From Streptomyces anulatus (lineage in GTDB: Bacteria > Actinomycetota > Actinomycetes > Streptomycetales > Streptomycetaceae): a stretch of 48,621 nucleotides of DNA. The stretch covers positions 1 through 48,621 of the forward strand of contig NZ_JOEZ01000045.1 in assembly GCF_000721175.1 (NCBI RefSeq), read 5' to 3'. Made by a program: the position numbers and the translations under genes. Positions 31,214 to 39,372 of the stretch are shown in pieces; the first letter of the stretch is position 1; each line of letters starts with the position of its first letter. The notes beneath the pieces were generated by a model. The model had not been told where the DNA came from, did not search any database, and was given only the letters and a program-made list of their open reading frames with translations.

Positions 31214-31464
31214 TCAAGGACACAGAGAAGAAGAGTCATTCCTTGTCACGTTCGGGCTGCGAGGTAGAGGGTCCAACTGTCCCGGAACGACGGCAGCCCC
31301 CGCGAGGGACGCCCAGCCCGTTTCGCTGCCGCCGCCTCCACAGCCGCGCGACGATCTCCTGTGCCCCGGGCGGTCGGCAGGGGGCGTCACGTTCCTACCG
31401 TAAGCAGCTGCTGTGTGCAGCCTTCTAGGCTCCAGGCAGACACGATCCAGAGGAGGGGGTAGGC

Positions 31465-32325
31465 GTGACGACGTACAGCGCTGACTATTTGAAGCGGCTG
31501 TGGGCCGCTGTGGAGCGGTTCGAGGAAGTCTTCGGGCGTTGGACGGAGACCCAGGAGGAGTTGGATCACGCCCAAACGCGCGGGCTGTTCCCCACGGTCC
31601 GGCCCAAGGACGGGCAGGACCAGGCGGTCATACGCAGGCTCGAGCTGGACGTGGCGGAGGCTGCGGGGGCCGCTGCCCGAGCGGTCAGCGTCACGGGGGC
31701 GCAGATCGCCGTGGCTGGGGTCGGCGTCCTTGACCCGATCGAGAACTGGTCGCTGATGTCGGCCCCCAAGGCGCTCTTCACACCCCAGGAGGTCCGCACC
31801 ACGGCGGCCAGAGTCCGGGGCCGTCTGAGCATGATGATCAGCGAGGCGGAGGCAGCGGCGGAGTCAGCGACGCCAGGATTCGCCCCCTCCGAACTCCATG
31901 AGGTCATCTGGACGGCGGCAGCTGCCCACTGGACGACCCACCAGTACCGGGTCGCGGTGCGCGAGGCGTCGGAGGCGCTGACCGTGCACTGGAAGAAACG
32001 CCTGGGTCGCAACGACGTGGACGACACCGTGTTCTGGCAGCAAACTCTCTGTCCAGGCGAGCCTGAGCACGGTAGGCCCAAACTCGCATGGCCGGGCGAC
32101 CCCACGGACAAGACGAACAGAAGCATGCGAGGCGGGCTGGAGCCTCTGGCCAAGGCACTCAACCATTTTGCGACCGGACTGAACCTCACAGTCAGGAACG
32201 TCACGACGCACACCCGCGATGAGCTCACTGAACAGGAAGGGATGGAGCGACTCGCGGCGTACAGCTACTTCGCCCGCCTGCTCGATCAGTGCGAGATCCG
32301 TCGGAGCGAGGAGGCGGGCACCTGA
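31465..32325 (+). CDS. TIGR02391/Ymh-type HEPN-like protein
   Basis: GTG 31465 follows GAGGAGGGGG. The 286-residue protein has a helical N-terminal half and a C-terminal domain with ELHEVIWTAAAAHWTTHQYR, VREASEALTVHWKKRLG, MRGGLEPLAKALNHFATGLN and RNVTTHTRDELTEQEG. The G(x)LxxFxxGxxxxxRNxxxH end, here R244-N-V-T-T-H, and the following E-x(5)-A-x-x-Y-x-x-F-x-x-L-L-D are the hallmark of the TIGR02391 (Ymh) family, a HEPN-related group often found in defence and mobile contexts. Expected activity is RNA cleavage. Neighbour of another HEPN-like gene (30146). Confidence 0.75.
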   Translation: MTTYSADYLKRLWAAVERFEEVFGRWTETQEELDHAQTRGLFPTVRPKDGQDQAVIRRLELDVAEAAGAAARAVSVTGAQIAVAGVGVLDPIENWSLMSAPKALFTPQEVRTTAARVRGRLSMMISEAEAAAESATPGFAPSELHEVIWTAAAAHWTTHQYRVAVREASEALTVHWKKRLGRNDVDDTVFWQQTLCPGEPEHGRPKLAWPGDPTDKTNRSMRGGLEPLAKALNHFATGLNLTVRNVTTHTRDELTEQEGMERLAAYSYFARLLDQCEIRRSEEAGT

Positions 32326-32352
32326 CCCGGCCTTTGCTGGCCACGCCCACCT

Positions 32353-32389
32353 CCTATGAGCCGGACGGCGCCCCCGCTCGGCTCATAGG
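32353..32389. promoter_or_regulatory. 11-bp inverted repeat overlapping a leaderless promoter
   Basis: CCTATGAGCCG (32353-32363) and CGGCTCATAGG (32379-32389) form a perfect 11-bp inverted repeat. The right arm contains TAGGCT-like -10 sequence (32386-32391) 6 nt before ATG 32398. The layout suggests an operator covering the promoter, or a terminator for the upstream gene. Confidence 0.5.
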
Positions 32390-32397
32390 CTCTCGGC

Positions 32398-32865
32398 ATG
32401 ACGATGACACCGGCTGAAATCGAAGCGCAGACGGACACCCTGGAGCTCCTCAACAACGAGGTGACTTCGCGTCTGGCGCGGCAGTCGGAATCGCTGGCGA
32501 AGATCGACACCAAGGCAGTTTTCCTCATCGGTTTTGCTGCGACCGCCGCGCAGTTCCTGGCGACGCACCAGCGCCACGAGGTCCTCGCCTACTGCGCCTT
32601 CGCCGCGTACGCCATCGCCTTGGTCACGGGTGTGCTGACGTTCCGGGTAGCGGAGCACAAGGATCTGGAGCCCCGCCCGATGCTGGCGGCACACGTCGGG
32701 TCCCCCAAGGGGCGGGTCATGGCTGAGCTGGCGGCGTCCCGGGCGGTCATCTTCGAGAAGAACAAGGAACGTCACGAGGAGAAGGTCCGGTACTGGGCGG
32801 TCAGCCTCTGGTCGCTGGGCGCAGGCCTTTGCCTGTCGACTGTCGCGCTGCTGCTGCACACTTGA
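32398..32865 (+). CDS. Three-helix membrane protein, PycTM/SLATT-like
   Basis: 155 residues, ATG 32398, no ribosome binding site (probably leaderless). Plan: a charged N-terminal helix (LELLNNEVTSRLARQSESLAK), then DTKAVFLIGFAATAAQFLA (first membrane segment, starting right after D-x-K-A), a second membrane segment AYCAFAAYAIALVTGVLTF, a cytoplasmic helical stretch of about 50 residues (AELAASRAVIFEKNKERHEE), and a third membrane segment at the very C terminus (VSLWSLGAGLCLSTVALLL). The same order and the same D-x-K-A-x-F signature occur in the effector of the Pycsar operon at 43343. Such SLATT/PycTM proteins are pore-forming or membrane-disrupting effectors. Effector function is inferred from architecture. 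Confidence 0.6.
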   Translation: MTMTPAEIEAQTDTLELLNNEVTSRLARQSESLAKIDTKAVFLIGFAATAAQFLATHQRHEVLAYCAFAAYAIALVTGVLTFRVAEHKDLEPRPMLAAHVGSPKGRVMAELAASRAVIFEKNKERHEEKVRYWAVSLWSLGAGLCLSTVALLLHT

Positions 32866-32870
32866 GGACC

Positions 32871-33059
32871 ATGAGCAACGAACCGAACCAGGGGAGCGGC
32901 CAGCCCGACCCCGCGCCCACCGCACCCGCCCCGGCGCCTCAGCCGGACTTCGTCGACGCCTTCGCCAACCAGGCGCTGATCGGCACCGACAAGAAGAGCG
33001 ACACCAACCCCACCTTCACCACGGCGGTGCGGCCGCAGGGGAACACCGAGACCCGCTGA
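32871..33059 (+). CDS. Small Pro/Ala-rich protein (62 aa)
   Basis: ATG 32871 lies 5 nt after the previous stop with GAGGA in front. The product starts with a disordered Pro/Ala stretch and ends DFVDAFANQALIGTDKKSD, TNPTFTTAVRPQGNTETR. The conserved-looking tail supports a real gene. Possibly a partner of the membrane protein at 32398 because of the tight spacing; no family known. Confidence 0.6.
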   Translation: MSNEPNQGSGQPDPAPTAPAPAPQPDFVDAFANQALIGTDKKSDTNPTFTTAVRPQGNTETR

Positions 33060-33075
33060 GACAGCACCTCAAGAT

Positions 33076-33114
33076 CGTCGGGCCCGGACCTCCACAAGGA
33101 GGCCCGGGCCCGAC
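33076..33114. terminator. GC-rich hairpin between convergent genes
   Basis: CGTCGGGCCCGG... pairs with ...CCCGGGCCCGACG around a loop that can pair again (CCTCC/GGAGG). It lies between the plus-strand gene ending at 33059 and the minus-strand gene ending at 33144. Confidence 0.75.
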
Positions 33115-33143
33115 GCGTGACCGGCAGTTCCGGCCTGCCGCTG

Positions 33144-33815
33144 TCAGAGCAGGCGAGTGATGTGCCGCTCCCACCGATGCTGCCAGTCGCCGTGCTCACC
33201 CTCGCCGGGGGCCGGTACGGACTCCAGGTCCTCGGGCAGGGTGATTTCTTCCGGTGCGTACGTGCCGTCGTTGAAGTAGCAGGCCCATACGGCCTGGCGG
33301 CCGGAGTTGATGACGACGGCCGCCACCGCACCGTCGTCGGTGAGGCCGCCTTCGTCCACGGCGGTGCGCCCGGCCTCGATTGCCTTACTGCTGCTGCGGA
33401 ACACCTGGACGGACCTGCCGTGCGGGTGGCGCTTGCCGGTCAGGAGGTAGAGAGCCCAGTGGGTGCCGACAGCCTCCGGCCACCGCTTGCGGGCGGCTTG
33501 CCGGGTGATCCCGGCCGCTTCGCCCAGCTCCGCGTAGGAAGCAGCAGCCCGGCCCGCACGGGTCGCGGCGTCGTTGGCCAGCTCCCGCGCGGAGATACCG
33601 GCTTCCGTGGCGACCTCCAGGTAAGCGAGGTGCAACACCTTGGCGGCCGCAGATGCAGGGGCGAGCGCATTCGGGCTGGTAGGTCCCCCGTCTTCGCTGA
33701 GACCCAGGAAGCTCACGCGCCGCCTCGTCTCGTTCCACACCAGATCACGCACCTGCGCCCGGAAGGCGACCTGCGCCTCGAAGGACTCGCTGTCGAGCTC
33801 CCACATATCAACCAT
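33144..33815 (-). CDS. HTH-containing protein, probable regulator of the transfer gene
   Basis: Start ATG 33815 is set by a promoter directly in front of it (next entry). The 223-residue protein has a helical centre (AAKVLHLAYLEVATEAGISA) and a helix-turn-helix SYAELGEAAGITRQAARKRW near residue 110, then a mixed domain VFRSSSKAIEAG, AVAAVVINSGRQAVWACYFNDG. It is divergent from the TraB-like gene with a 300-bp gap, the usual layout of a transfer repressor (KorSA-like in position only). Specific family not identified. Confidence 0.75.
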   Translation of the reverse strand: MVDMWELDSESFEAQVAFRAQVRDLVWNETRRRVSFLGLSEDGGPTSPNALAPASAAAKVLHLAYLEVATEAGISARELANDAATRAGRAAASYAELGEAAGITRQAARKRWPEAVGTHWALYLLTGKRHPHGRSVQVFRSSSKAIEAGRTAVDEGGLTDDGAVAAVVINSGRQAVWACYFNDGTYAPEEITLPEDLESVPAPGEGEHGDWQHRWERHITRLL

Positions 33816-33821
33816 GCTGAA

Positions 33822-33851
33822 ACTATACGGCACGTAAGTCTGATGCGACAA
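33822..33851 (-). promoter_or_regulatory. Promoter for a leaderless transcript of the HTH gene
   Basis: On the minus strand: -35 TTGTCG (33846-33851), 18-nt spacer, -10 TATAGT (33822-33827), then 6 nt to the ATG at 33815. There is no Shine-Dalgarno between, so translation likely starts at the 5' end of the message. Confidence 0.7.
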
Positions 33852-34115
33852 TTAAAGTTTCGGACAGGTTGGGGCGGCAGTAAGCGAGGAGCACGTCGGC
33901 AGGGCAGGAGTCGGTGTGCGATGCACACGCACCGAACGGCCACCACGGACAGGCATTCGCCGTGGCCGTCGCCCTGCTCCTTGCGGGGCCGCCGTCCACA
34001 GATCTGCAGCTCAGGGCTCGCCAATCGCCAGAACTTATGCACAGGGCGGAGCTTCTACGGTCGGTGTCCGCTTCCGGGTGTGAGGTGCCGGGACGCAGAC
34101 CGAAAGGGCACGGCC
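33852..34115. other. Divergent control region ahead of the TraB-like gene
   Basis: 264 bp without a gene although the plus frame is open. Contains the short inverted repeat GTGTGC-GAT-GCACAC (33914-33928) and CACGG/CCGTG repeats at about 33945-33965. Candidate operators for the HTH protein. Ahead of the TraB-like start the only ribosome-binding-like element is GAAAGGG at 34102. Confidence 0.45.
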
Positions 34116-36017
34116 ATGGCGCAGACGAAGTTCGACAAGCAGGTGGATGAGTCCGCCGATTCCCTCGCGCGCGGGATCGCCCGGGTGCTGGCCGGCCGGG
34201 ACCTGGACGGGGTCCGCCGTACGGATGCGACGTTCTGGCGGTCGGGTACCCGGGTCCTGCCGAAGGTGGAGGGCAAGGTCCGCCGCCGCTCCTACAAGCC
34301 GGGGTGGCGCCGGTTGTCTTTCCGGCTCGCTCTCGGTGGCGGTGTCGCGGAGAGCGGCTACCTGACCACCCGGGACCTGGACGCCACCCGCGAAACGCTC
34401 CAGGAGTTGTGGGAGAACCGGGAGACGGCGCTCGCGACGCTGGAGCCCGGCGGGATTGCCGCGGCCTCCGTCCTCACGGTGGGCACCGCGACGTACATGG
34501 TCCTGACCCGTGAGCGCCGGGAGCTGATGCGCGAGTGGGTGGGCCCGCTGCATGAGGCCCTGCATCAGCCGCTGGGTCTGGCGGAGCAGACCGACCCGCG
34601 CCGCTACCTCCACATCCCGAAGAACTTCTCCGACGACGACGCGCAGATACGCATCGACCTGCCCACCCGGCTCGGGTTCTCCCGCGACGTGGTGGCCGAC
34701 CTCATCACCCAGAAACTCGCCCTCCAGGGCGTCACGTTCTCCTGGCACCCGGAGGGCCGCAAGCCGTACGTGCTGGTGAAGAAGACCCGCAAGCCCCCGG
34801 CCACGGCCCTCTTCAAGGACCCCAAGATGCGGGACCTGGTGGCCAAGGCCAAGGAGTCCGCGCCGATCATCGGGTTCGGGGCCGGCGGGCGGATCGTCTC
34901 CGTCGACCTGGACGCCGAATCCCCGCACATCCTCGTCAACGCCAGTACGGGTGGCGGCAAGTCGGTGGTCCTGCGGTGCATCGCGTGCCAGATGCTCCAC
35001 CACGGCTCACGCGTGTTCGTCCTGGACACCAAGCGGATCTCCCACCTCTGGGCGCGCGGCCTGCCCGGCGTCACCTACTGCGCCGACGTCGCCGACATCC
35101 ACGACCAGCTCATCGCCCTCGGCAGGGAAGGCCGGCGCCGCACCCAGGTCGCCGACGACCTCGGTATCGGCGCCGACCCGAAGGCCATCGGCCCCCGGCT
35201 GCTGATCCTCCTCGAAGAGGTCAACGCGACGATGAAGCAGCTGGCCCGCTACTGGGAGAAGATCCGCGAGTCCGGCGACCCGAAGGTCTCCCCGGCCGTC
35301 GACGCCCTCAACGAGATCCTCTACATGGGCCGCCAGCTGCGCATGCACGTCCTCCTGGTCGCCCAGTCGGCCACCGCCCGCGCACTGGGGGGCCCGGAGG
35401 TCCGCGAGCAGTTCTCCACCCGCATCCTCGCCCGCTACAGCGTCAACGCCTGGCGGATGCTCGCCCCCGAGGTCCACCCCGCCCCGAAGTCCACCAAGCA
35501 CGCCGGCCGCGCCCAGGTCGTCACCGGCGGCAGCGCCACCGAGACGCAGGTGCTGTTCTTCACCGAGGCCGAAGCCCACGAATGGGCCAGCACAGGCAAG
35601 ACGACCGCGGCCGAACCGCAGCACCCGGGCCTCCCCGAACAGCCTGGTCCACCCGTGTTCCACAAGCCTGCCCCGCCCGCCGACTCCCCGCCCCCCGACG
35701 TCTGGAGCAGCGACGCTTCCCTGCCGCCGATCGCCCCCGACCCGGCCCTGGCCGCCGAGCCCTTCACCGTCCCGGCGACGCCGCCCGCGGATCCGGCACC
35801 TGATGACGACGACCAGGCGGTGGGACTGCGCCAAGCCGCCGAGCACCACCTGCCCGGCATCACCCTGGCCGCGCTGCGCTTCGCCCGCGCCAATGACCCG
35901 ACCTTCCCCACCTCGGCCGCCAAGCGCGGCACCGAACTCCTCTACAGCGTCCACGACCTCAAGAGGTGGGCCCGCAACCGGCCCCGCGCCCCCACCGGCA
36001 CCACCGACCTCGACTGA
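34116..36017 (+). CDS. FtsK/SpoIIIE-type DNA translocase (TraB-like transfer protein)
   Basis: 633 residues from ATG 34116. The N-terminal 230 residues include a hydrophobic segment near residues 105-130 (LEPGGIAAASVLTVGTATYMV). The motor domain has Walker A NASTGGGKSVVLR near residues 277-289, VFVLDTKRISHLWARGL, Walker B RLLILLEEVNATM, ALNEILYMGRQLRMHVLLVAQSATA and a sensor-like RILARYS. A Pro-rich linker and a C-terminal winged-helix-like segment (LPGITLAALRFARANDPTFPT, ELLYSVHDLKRWARN) could read DNA, as the gamma domain does in FtsK and TraB. In Streptomyces plasmids such proteins move double-stranded DNA between cells. A paralogue follows at 36152. Confidence 0.85.
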   Translation: MAQTKFDKQVDESADSLARGIARVLAGRDLDGVRRTDATFWRSGTRVLPKVEGKVRRRSYKPGWRRLSFRLALGGGVAESGYLTTRDLDATRETLQELWENRETALATLEPGGIAAASVLTVGTATYMVLTRERRELMREWVGPLHEALHQPLGLAEQTDPRRYLHIPKNFSDDDAQIRIDLPTRLGFSRDVVADLITQKLALQGVTFSWHPEGRKPYVLVKKTRKPPATALFKDPKMRDLVAKAKESAPIIGFGAGGRIVSVDLDAESPHILVNASTGGGKSVVLRCIACQMLHHGSRVFVLDTKRISHLWARGLPGVTYCADVADIHDQLIALGREGRRRTQVADDLGIGADPKAIGPRLLILLEEVNATMKQLARYWEKIRESGDPKVSPAVDALNEILYMGRQLRMHVLLVAQSATARALGGPEVREQFSTRILARYSVNAWRMLAPEVHPAPKSTKHAGRAQVVTGGSATETQVLFFTEAEAHEWASTGKTTAAEPQHPGLPEQPGPPVFHKPAPPADSPPPDVWSSDASLPPIAPDPALAAEPFTVPATPPADPAPDDDDQAVGLRQAAEHHLPGITLAALRFARANDPTFPTSAAKRGTELLYSVHDLKRWARNRPRAPTGTTDLD

Positions 36018-36030
36018 CCCCCGGGACCAC

Positions 36031-36054
36031 GGCGGGTCAGAAATCTGACCCGCC
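36031..36054 (+). terminator. 11-bp hairpin
   Basis: GGCGGGTCAGA (36031-36041) pairs with TCTGACCCGCC (36044-36054), 2-nt loop, 14 nt after the translocase stop. Confidence 0.75.
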
Positions 36055-36151
36055 CCTCGATCCGGACCTGTCCGCTTTCACCGACACGATCCCCAGGACC
36101 CGGAAGAACCCCGGGCTCTCCCCGGCACCACACAGAATGGAACACCGCCCC

Positions 36152-36964
36152 ATGAAGAAGACCGCGCTGCTCACGATGCTCAGCTTCGCCGACCCGGACC
36201 TGCGCCAGCAGATAGAGGTCATGCCCGAGGGAACCGCCCTCATCGGCATCAGCACCACCGGACAGGCCATCGCCGTCGACCTGGACGGCGAATCCCCGCA
36301 CGTCCTGGTCTGCACCGCCAGCGGCGGCGGCAGCACCACCATGCTGCGCTCCCTGACCGCCCAGTTCCTCCACCAGGGCGCCCACGCCCTGGTCCTGGAC
36401 ACCAAGCGGATCTCCCACCTGTGGGCGAAGGCCCTGCCGACCGTCACCCACCGCGGCAACATCGCCGGCATCCACGACGCCCTGGTCCACCTCGCCACCG
36501 AGCTGGAGCGCCGCCTCGACCTCGACGGCGACCTGGACACCGTGCCCCGCCTGATCGTCGCCATCGACGAAGCCAACGCCACGCTGCCCCGCCTCGCCCG
36601 CTACTGGGAGACCTTCCGGCAGAAGGACGACCCGAAGACGTCACCGGCCATCGCCGCCCTGGAGCAAGCGCTCTGGGTCGGGCGCGCGGCCCGCGTCCAC
36701 GTCATCTTCGACGGACGCCCCCAGGCCACCGTCCTCAAGGGCGCGGCCCGCGAACTGTTCGCCACGGTGATCCTGGCGCGGTTCACGACCGACACCTGGC
36801 AGGTCCTCGCCCCGGACGCCGGACCCGCCCCCAAGCAGCGCCACCCCCAGCAGGGCCACTTCCACGTCATCCAGCACGGCGAGGTCGACGAGACACAGGC
36901 GATCCGGATGACCGACGCCGACGTCGTCACCTGGCTTACCGACCCGGACGACCCCACCGCCTGA
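36152..36964 (+). CDS. FtsK/TraB-like paralogue with degenerate Walker A
   Basis: 270 residues from ATG 36152. It copies the motor core of the preceding translocase: AVDLDGESPHVLVCTASGGG, LVLDTKRISHLWAKALP, PRLIVAIDEANATLPRLARYWE, ALEQALWVGRAARVHVIFDGRPQA and ILARFTTDTWQVLAPDAG. The P-loop reads GGGSTTM where the neighbour has GGGKSVV, so the ATP-binding lysine is gone, while the Walker B acid pair is kept. The N-terminal membrane part and the C-terminal winged helix are also missing. It may be a non-hydrolysing subunit or regulator of the translocase ring. A 13-bp terminator follows. Confidence 0.8.
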   Translation: MKKTALLTMLSFADPDLRQQIEVMPEGTALIGISTTGQAIAVDLDGESPHVLVCTASGGGSTTMLRSLTAQFLHQGAHALVLDTKRISHLWAKALPTVTHRGNIAGIHDALVHLATELERRLDLDGDLDTVPRLIVAIDEANATLPRLARYWETFRQKDDPKTSPAIAALEQALWVGRAARVHVIFDGRPQATVLKGAARELFATVILARFTTDTWQVLAPDAGPAPKQRHPQQGHFHVIQHGEVDETQAIRMTDADVVTWLTDPDDPTA

Positions 36965-36983
36965 CCGAACGACCGAAACACCA

Positions 36984-37021
36984 CGGGCCCCGGGGGATCG
37001 CCACGACACCCCCGGGGCCCG
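36984..37021 (+). terminator. 13-bp hairpin terminator
   Basis: CGGGCCCCGGGGG (36984-36996) and CCCCCGGGGCCCG (37009-37021) pair perfectly, loop 12 nt. Confidence 0.8.
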
Positions 37022-37144
37022 GTCGGGTTCGCACGGTTCAACAACAGTGGAGCTCCCCGCCGGTCACGCGTTCCGCGACCGCCTGCGACACGGCCGGACC
37101 GGAGCAGGGGGAATGAAGCGCCGAACCTGCTGTACACCAGAACC

Positions 37145-37423
37145 ATGGAAACCACCCAGGAAGTGTTCTGCGTCCGATGCGGCAGCGCAGACACCCGAGT
37201 TACCCGCCTTGACCCCACCAGCGCGGAAGGCACCTGCTTCCGCTGCGACAAACCCTTCCACGCCACCCCGTGCCAGAACTGCGGAGGCTTCCGCATCGAC
37301 GGCTCCTTCGGCGTCTCCGGCACACGATTCGAGAACCTCCCCGAAACGGTGCGGTGCTGGGACTGCCCCCACCCCAACCCGCTGCGCGACCCCGGCCCGG
37401 AGGAGACGGCGGGCGCACGGTGA
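37145..37423 (+). CDS. Small protein with three Cys pairs (zinc ribbon)
   Basis: 92 residues. FCVRCGSADTRVTRL, TCFRCDKPFHATPCQNCGGF and VRCWDC give four CxxC pairs, enough for two zinc ribbons. No DNA-binding domain is separate from them, so the ribbons are probably the function (protein or nucleic acid contact). ATG 37145 has CCAGAA upstream but no strong ribosome binding site; TACACC at 37133-37138 may be a -10 for a short leader. Confidence 0.7.
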   Translation: METTQEVFCVRCGSADTRVTRLDPTSAEGTCFRCDKPFHATPCQNCGGFRIDGSFGVSGTRFENLPETVRCWDCPHPNPLRDPGPEETAGAR

Positions 37424-37453
37424 CCTGAGAGGAGATAAGTCGGTTAGCCCGGC

Positions 37454-37936
37454 GTGACGATCACGCACCTGCCCGCCGGGCCCACCGACGATGTTCCCTA
37501 CCAGCCGTGGGACGGCGAGGAAGAAGCACTCGCCGCGGCCGCAGCAGCCGGCCGCCGTACGGCGGAATGGATCCGCTCCCTGCCCCAGGCCTCTGCCCCC
37601 GGCCCGGTCGGCACCTGGCTCCTCAGGGACCTGCCGGAGACGATCGAGACGGCGACGGCCTCCCTGGACCCACAGGACTGCGACCGCATGGAACCCGACG
37701 GCGTGATGGTCGACGGCACGGGCGGCATCGATGAAGAGACCCGCAGCGCGCTGGCGGCCGTGCCGTGCGCGGTCCAGGACGCGCGGTGGCTCACCGCGGA
37801 CCAGCAGATCCGGCTCGTGGCGGTCGCCTCCCTGATCACGGGGGCGGCACGGCTGCTCGCGGAAGACCCCGGCACCGCCATCACGACCGGCGAACTGTCC
37901 CGGATGTGGGACCTCCTGGATCACGCCATCGCATAG
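37454..37936 (+). CDS. Acidic helical protein, unknown function
   Basis: GTG 37454; the GAGAGGAGATAAG element at 37427-37439 lies rather far (15 nt) upstream, so the start is uncertain. The 160-residue product is acidic and helical with a Trp-rich N-terminal segment (YQPWDGEEEALAAAAAAGRR, EWIRSLPQ) and a C-terminal hydrophobic helix LVAVASLITGAARLLAEDPG. No catalytic motif. Family not recognised. Confidence 0.65.
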   Translation: MTITHLPAGPTDDVPYQPWDGEEEALAAAAAAGRRTAEWIRSLPQASAPGPVGTWLLRDLPETIETATASLDPQDCDRMEPDGVMVDGTGGIDEETRSALAAVPCAVQDARWLTADQQIRLVAVASLITGAARLLAEDPGTAITTGELSRMWDLLDHAIA

Positions 37937-38213
37937 GCCCGGCGCCTGAAATGTTGTGCCCAGATCCGCACCCGTCCGGCCCTCAACAAGCGGCAGGGAG
38001 ACATCCACGAGGCAGGATCTGGATAGCCGACGCGAACGTCGTCAACCCGCTCATCGGCCCGGAGGACACCGAGCGCTGACTTCAGGCCGGGCCCCCGCCG
38101 GGGGAGGCGCCCACCCCCACGACGGGCACCCCCACGGCGTACTGGAAAACAAAAGACCCACTGTCGGACCCGGTCCGTACCCTTGGCTGAGGTACCTGAG
38201 ACAGGAGGGCAAC

Positions 38214-39272
38214 GTGGCCCGCAACGGCATCAACAAGCGCGAGCTGGACAAGTGGGCGAAGAACTTCGTCAAGGAGTCCAACAAGAGCCTGGAGCGCGCT
38301 CAACGGCAAAACCCTCTTCGTGTGTCTGCCCAGCTGAATGCCACTGCCAGCGTCAGCGCGGGCCCCGGCGGCGAGGCGATTGAGGGCAGCGGGCTCCTGG
38401 CCCGGCTGCTGCTGTGGCTGGACGTGCGGGCACAACAGAATCCGCACTACATCAACGTGAGCCAGTTCCTCGCAGAAGCACAACTGCCTGACGAGGACCC
38501 TTCGGTGCTCGCCTTCGAGCTGGAGCAGCGCGATCTCGTCAAGGTCCTGCGGAACTGGGGAGGGCCGCCCGAGGTCCATCTCACCGACGCCGGCCGCGCC
38601 GCGATCCACCGGATGAAGAAGCTCCGTCTGGACCGAGCCGCCCGCCTCCGATACACCATGGACGCCTTCCACCGGTGGCTGTTCGACACCGCGGCCGACC
38701 AGGCACCCGTGACCCCGGAGCTGTTCCTCACCACGCACGCCGCCTACTTCGCCGGATCCGAGATCACCGAGACCGAGCTGGACGAAGCGCTCGCCCACCT
38801 GACGCAGTACGAGCTGGTCGAATACCTCGACACCGAACCCGTCACCGTCGCCATCACACCCCAGGGCGCCAGCTGCGCCCTGACCGGAGGAAGCGTGCAG
38901 GACCACATCAACCAGCCCCGCACCGGCACCACGTACAACAACTACCTGCCGAACGCCAAGGGCGTCATCATCGGCGAGCAGCAGCACTTCACCCAGAACA
39001 ACACCGACGGCATCGACCCCACGCTCTTCGTCCAGCTCGCCGGATACATCGGCCAGGTCAGCCCCATCCTGGGCCTGCCCGAGGCGGACCGCGTGGAACT
39101 GGAGCGCGTCGCCCAGGACCTCCACGATGAGGCGACCTCCGACAACCCCGAGCAGGGCCGCCTGCGCCAGTTCGCCACCCAGCTCAAGGACAAGCTCCTG
39201 GAGGGCGCCTCCACCATGGCGGCCACGCAGGGCATCCAGATGGCTGAGCAGGCACTCACCACGCTCATGTAG
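38214..39272 (+). CDS. Winged-helix-containing protein with NNYLPNAKG motif
   Basis: I start at GTG 38214 (GGAGGG 6 nt upstream); the frame is open earlier but reads as intergenic. The 352-residue protein has a basic N terminus (INKRELDKWAKNFVKESNKS), two helical/winged-helix-like units (LAFELEQRDLVKVLRNWGGP, LDEALAHLTQYELVEYLDTE), a motif TTYNNYLPNAKGVIIGEQQ followed by HFTQNN, and a C-terminal helical bundle. The NNY...GVIIGxxQxxxQN motif resembles a short beta-hairpin repeat found in several actinobacterial proteins with signalling domains, but no function is known. A hairpin terminator follows. Confidence 0.7.
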   Translation: MARNGINKRELDKWAKNFVKESNKSLERAQRQNPLRVSAQLNATASVSAGPGGEAIEGSGLLARLLLWLDVRAQQNPHYINVSQFLAEAQLPDEDPSVLAFELEQRDLVKVLRNWGGPPEVHLTDAGRAAIHRMKKLRLDRAARLRYTMDAFHRWLFDTAADQAPVTPELFLTTHAAYFAGSEITETELDEALAHLTQYELVEYLDTEPVTVAITPQGASCALTGGSVQDHINQPRTGTTYNNYLPNAKGVIIGEQQHFTQNNTDGIDPTLFVQLAGYIGQVSPILGLPEADRVELERVAQDLHDEATSDNPEQGRLRQFATQLKDKLLEGASTMAATQGIQMAEQALTTLM

Positions 39273-39293
39273 CCGGCGGTTCCACACCACCAC

Positions 39294-39330
39294 GGGCCCC
39301 GGGGAATCAGTCATGACTTCCCGGGGCCCC
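39294..39330. terminator. Hairpin terminator between convergent genes
   Basis: GGGCCCCGGG-containing arms around 39294-39306 and 39318-39330 (about 12 bp with one offset) and an 11-nt loop. It lies between the stop at 39272 and the minus-strand gene ending at 39373. Confidence 0.7.
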
Positions 39331-39372
39331 ACTTACGGGTTCAGACGGGTCAACGACGCCGCGCCCCAGGCA

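Noticed and set aside
33117..34115. Long N-terminal extension of the TraB-like protein
   Set aside because: It covers the HTH gene on the other strand and the divergent control region; the translocase proper begins at ATG 34116.
36098..36105. TraB-recognition 8-mers (GACCCGGA) as a clt locus near the translocase gene
   Set aside because: Only a single intergenic copy was found; other matches are inside genes and expected by base composition.
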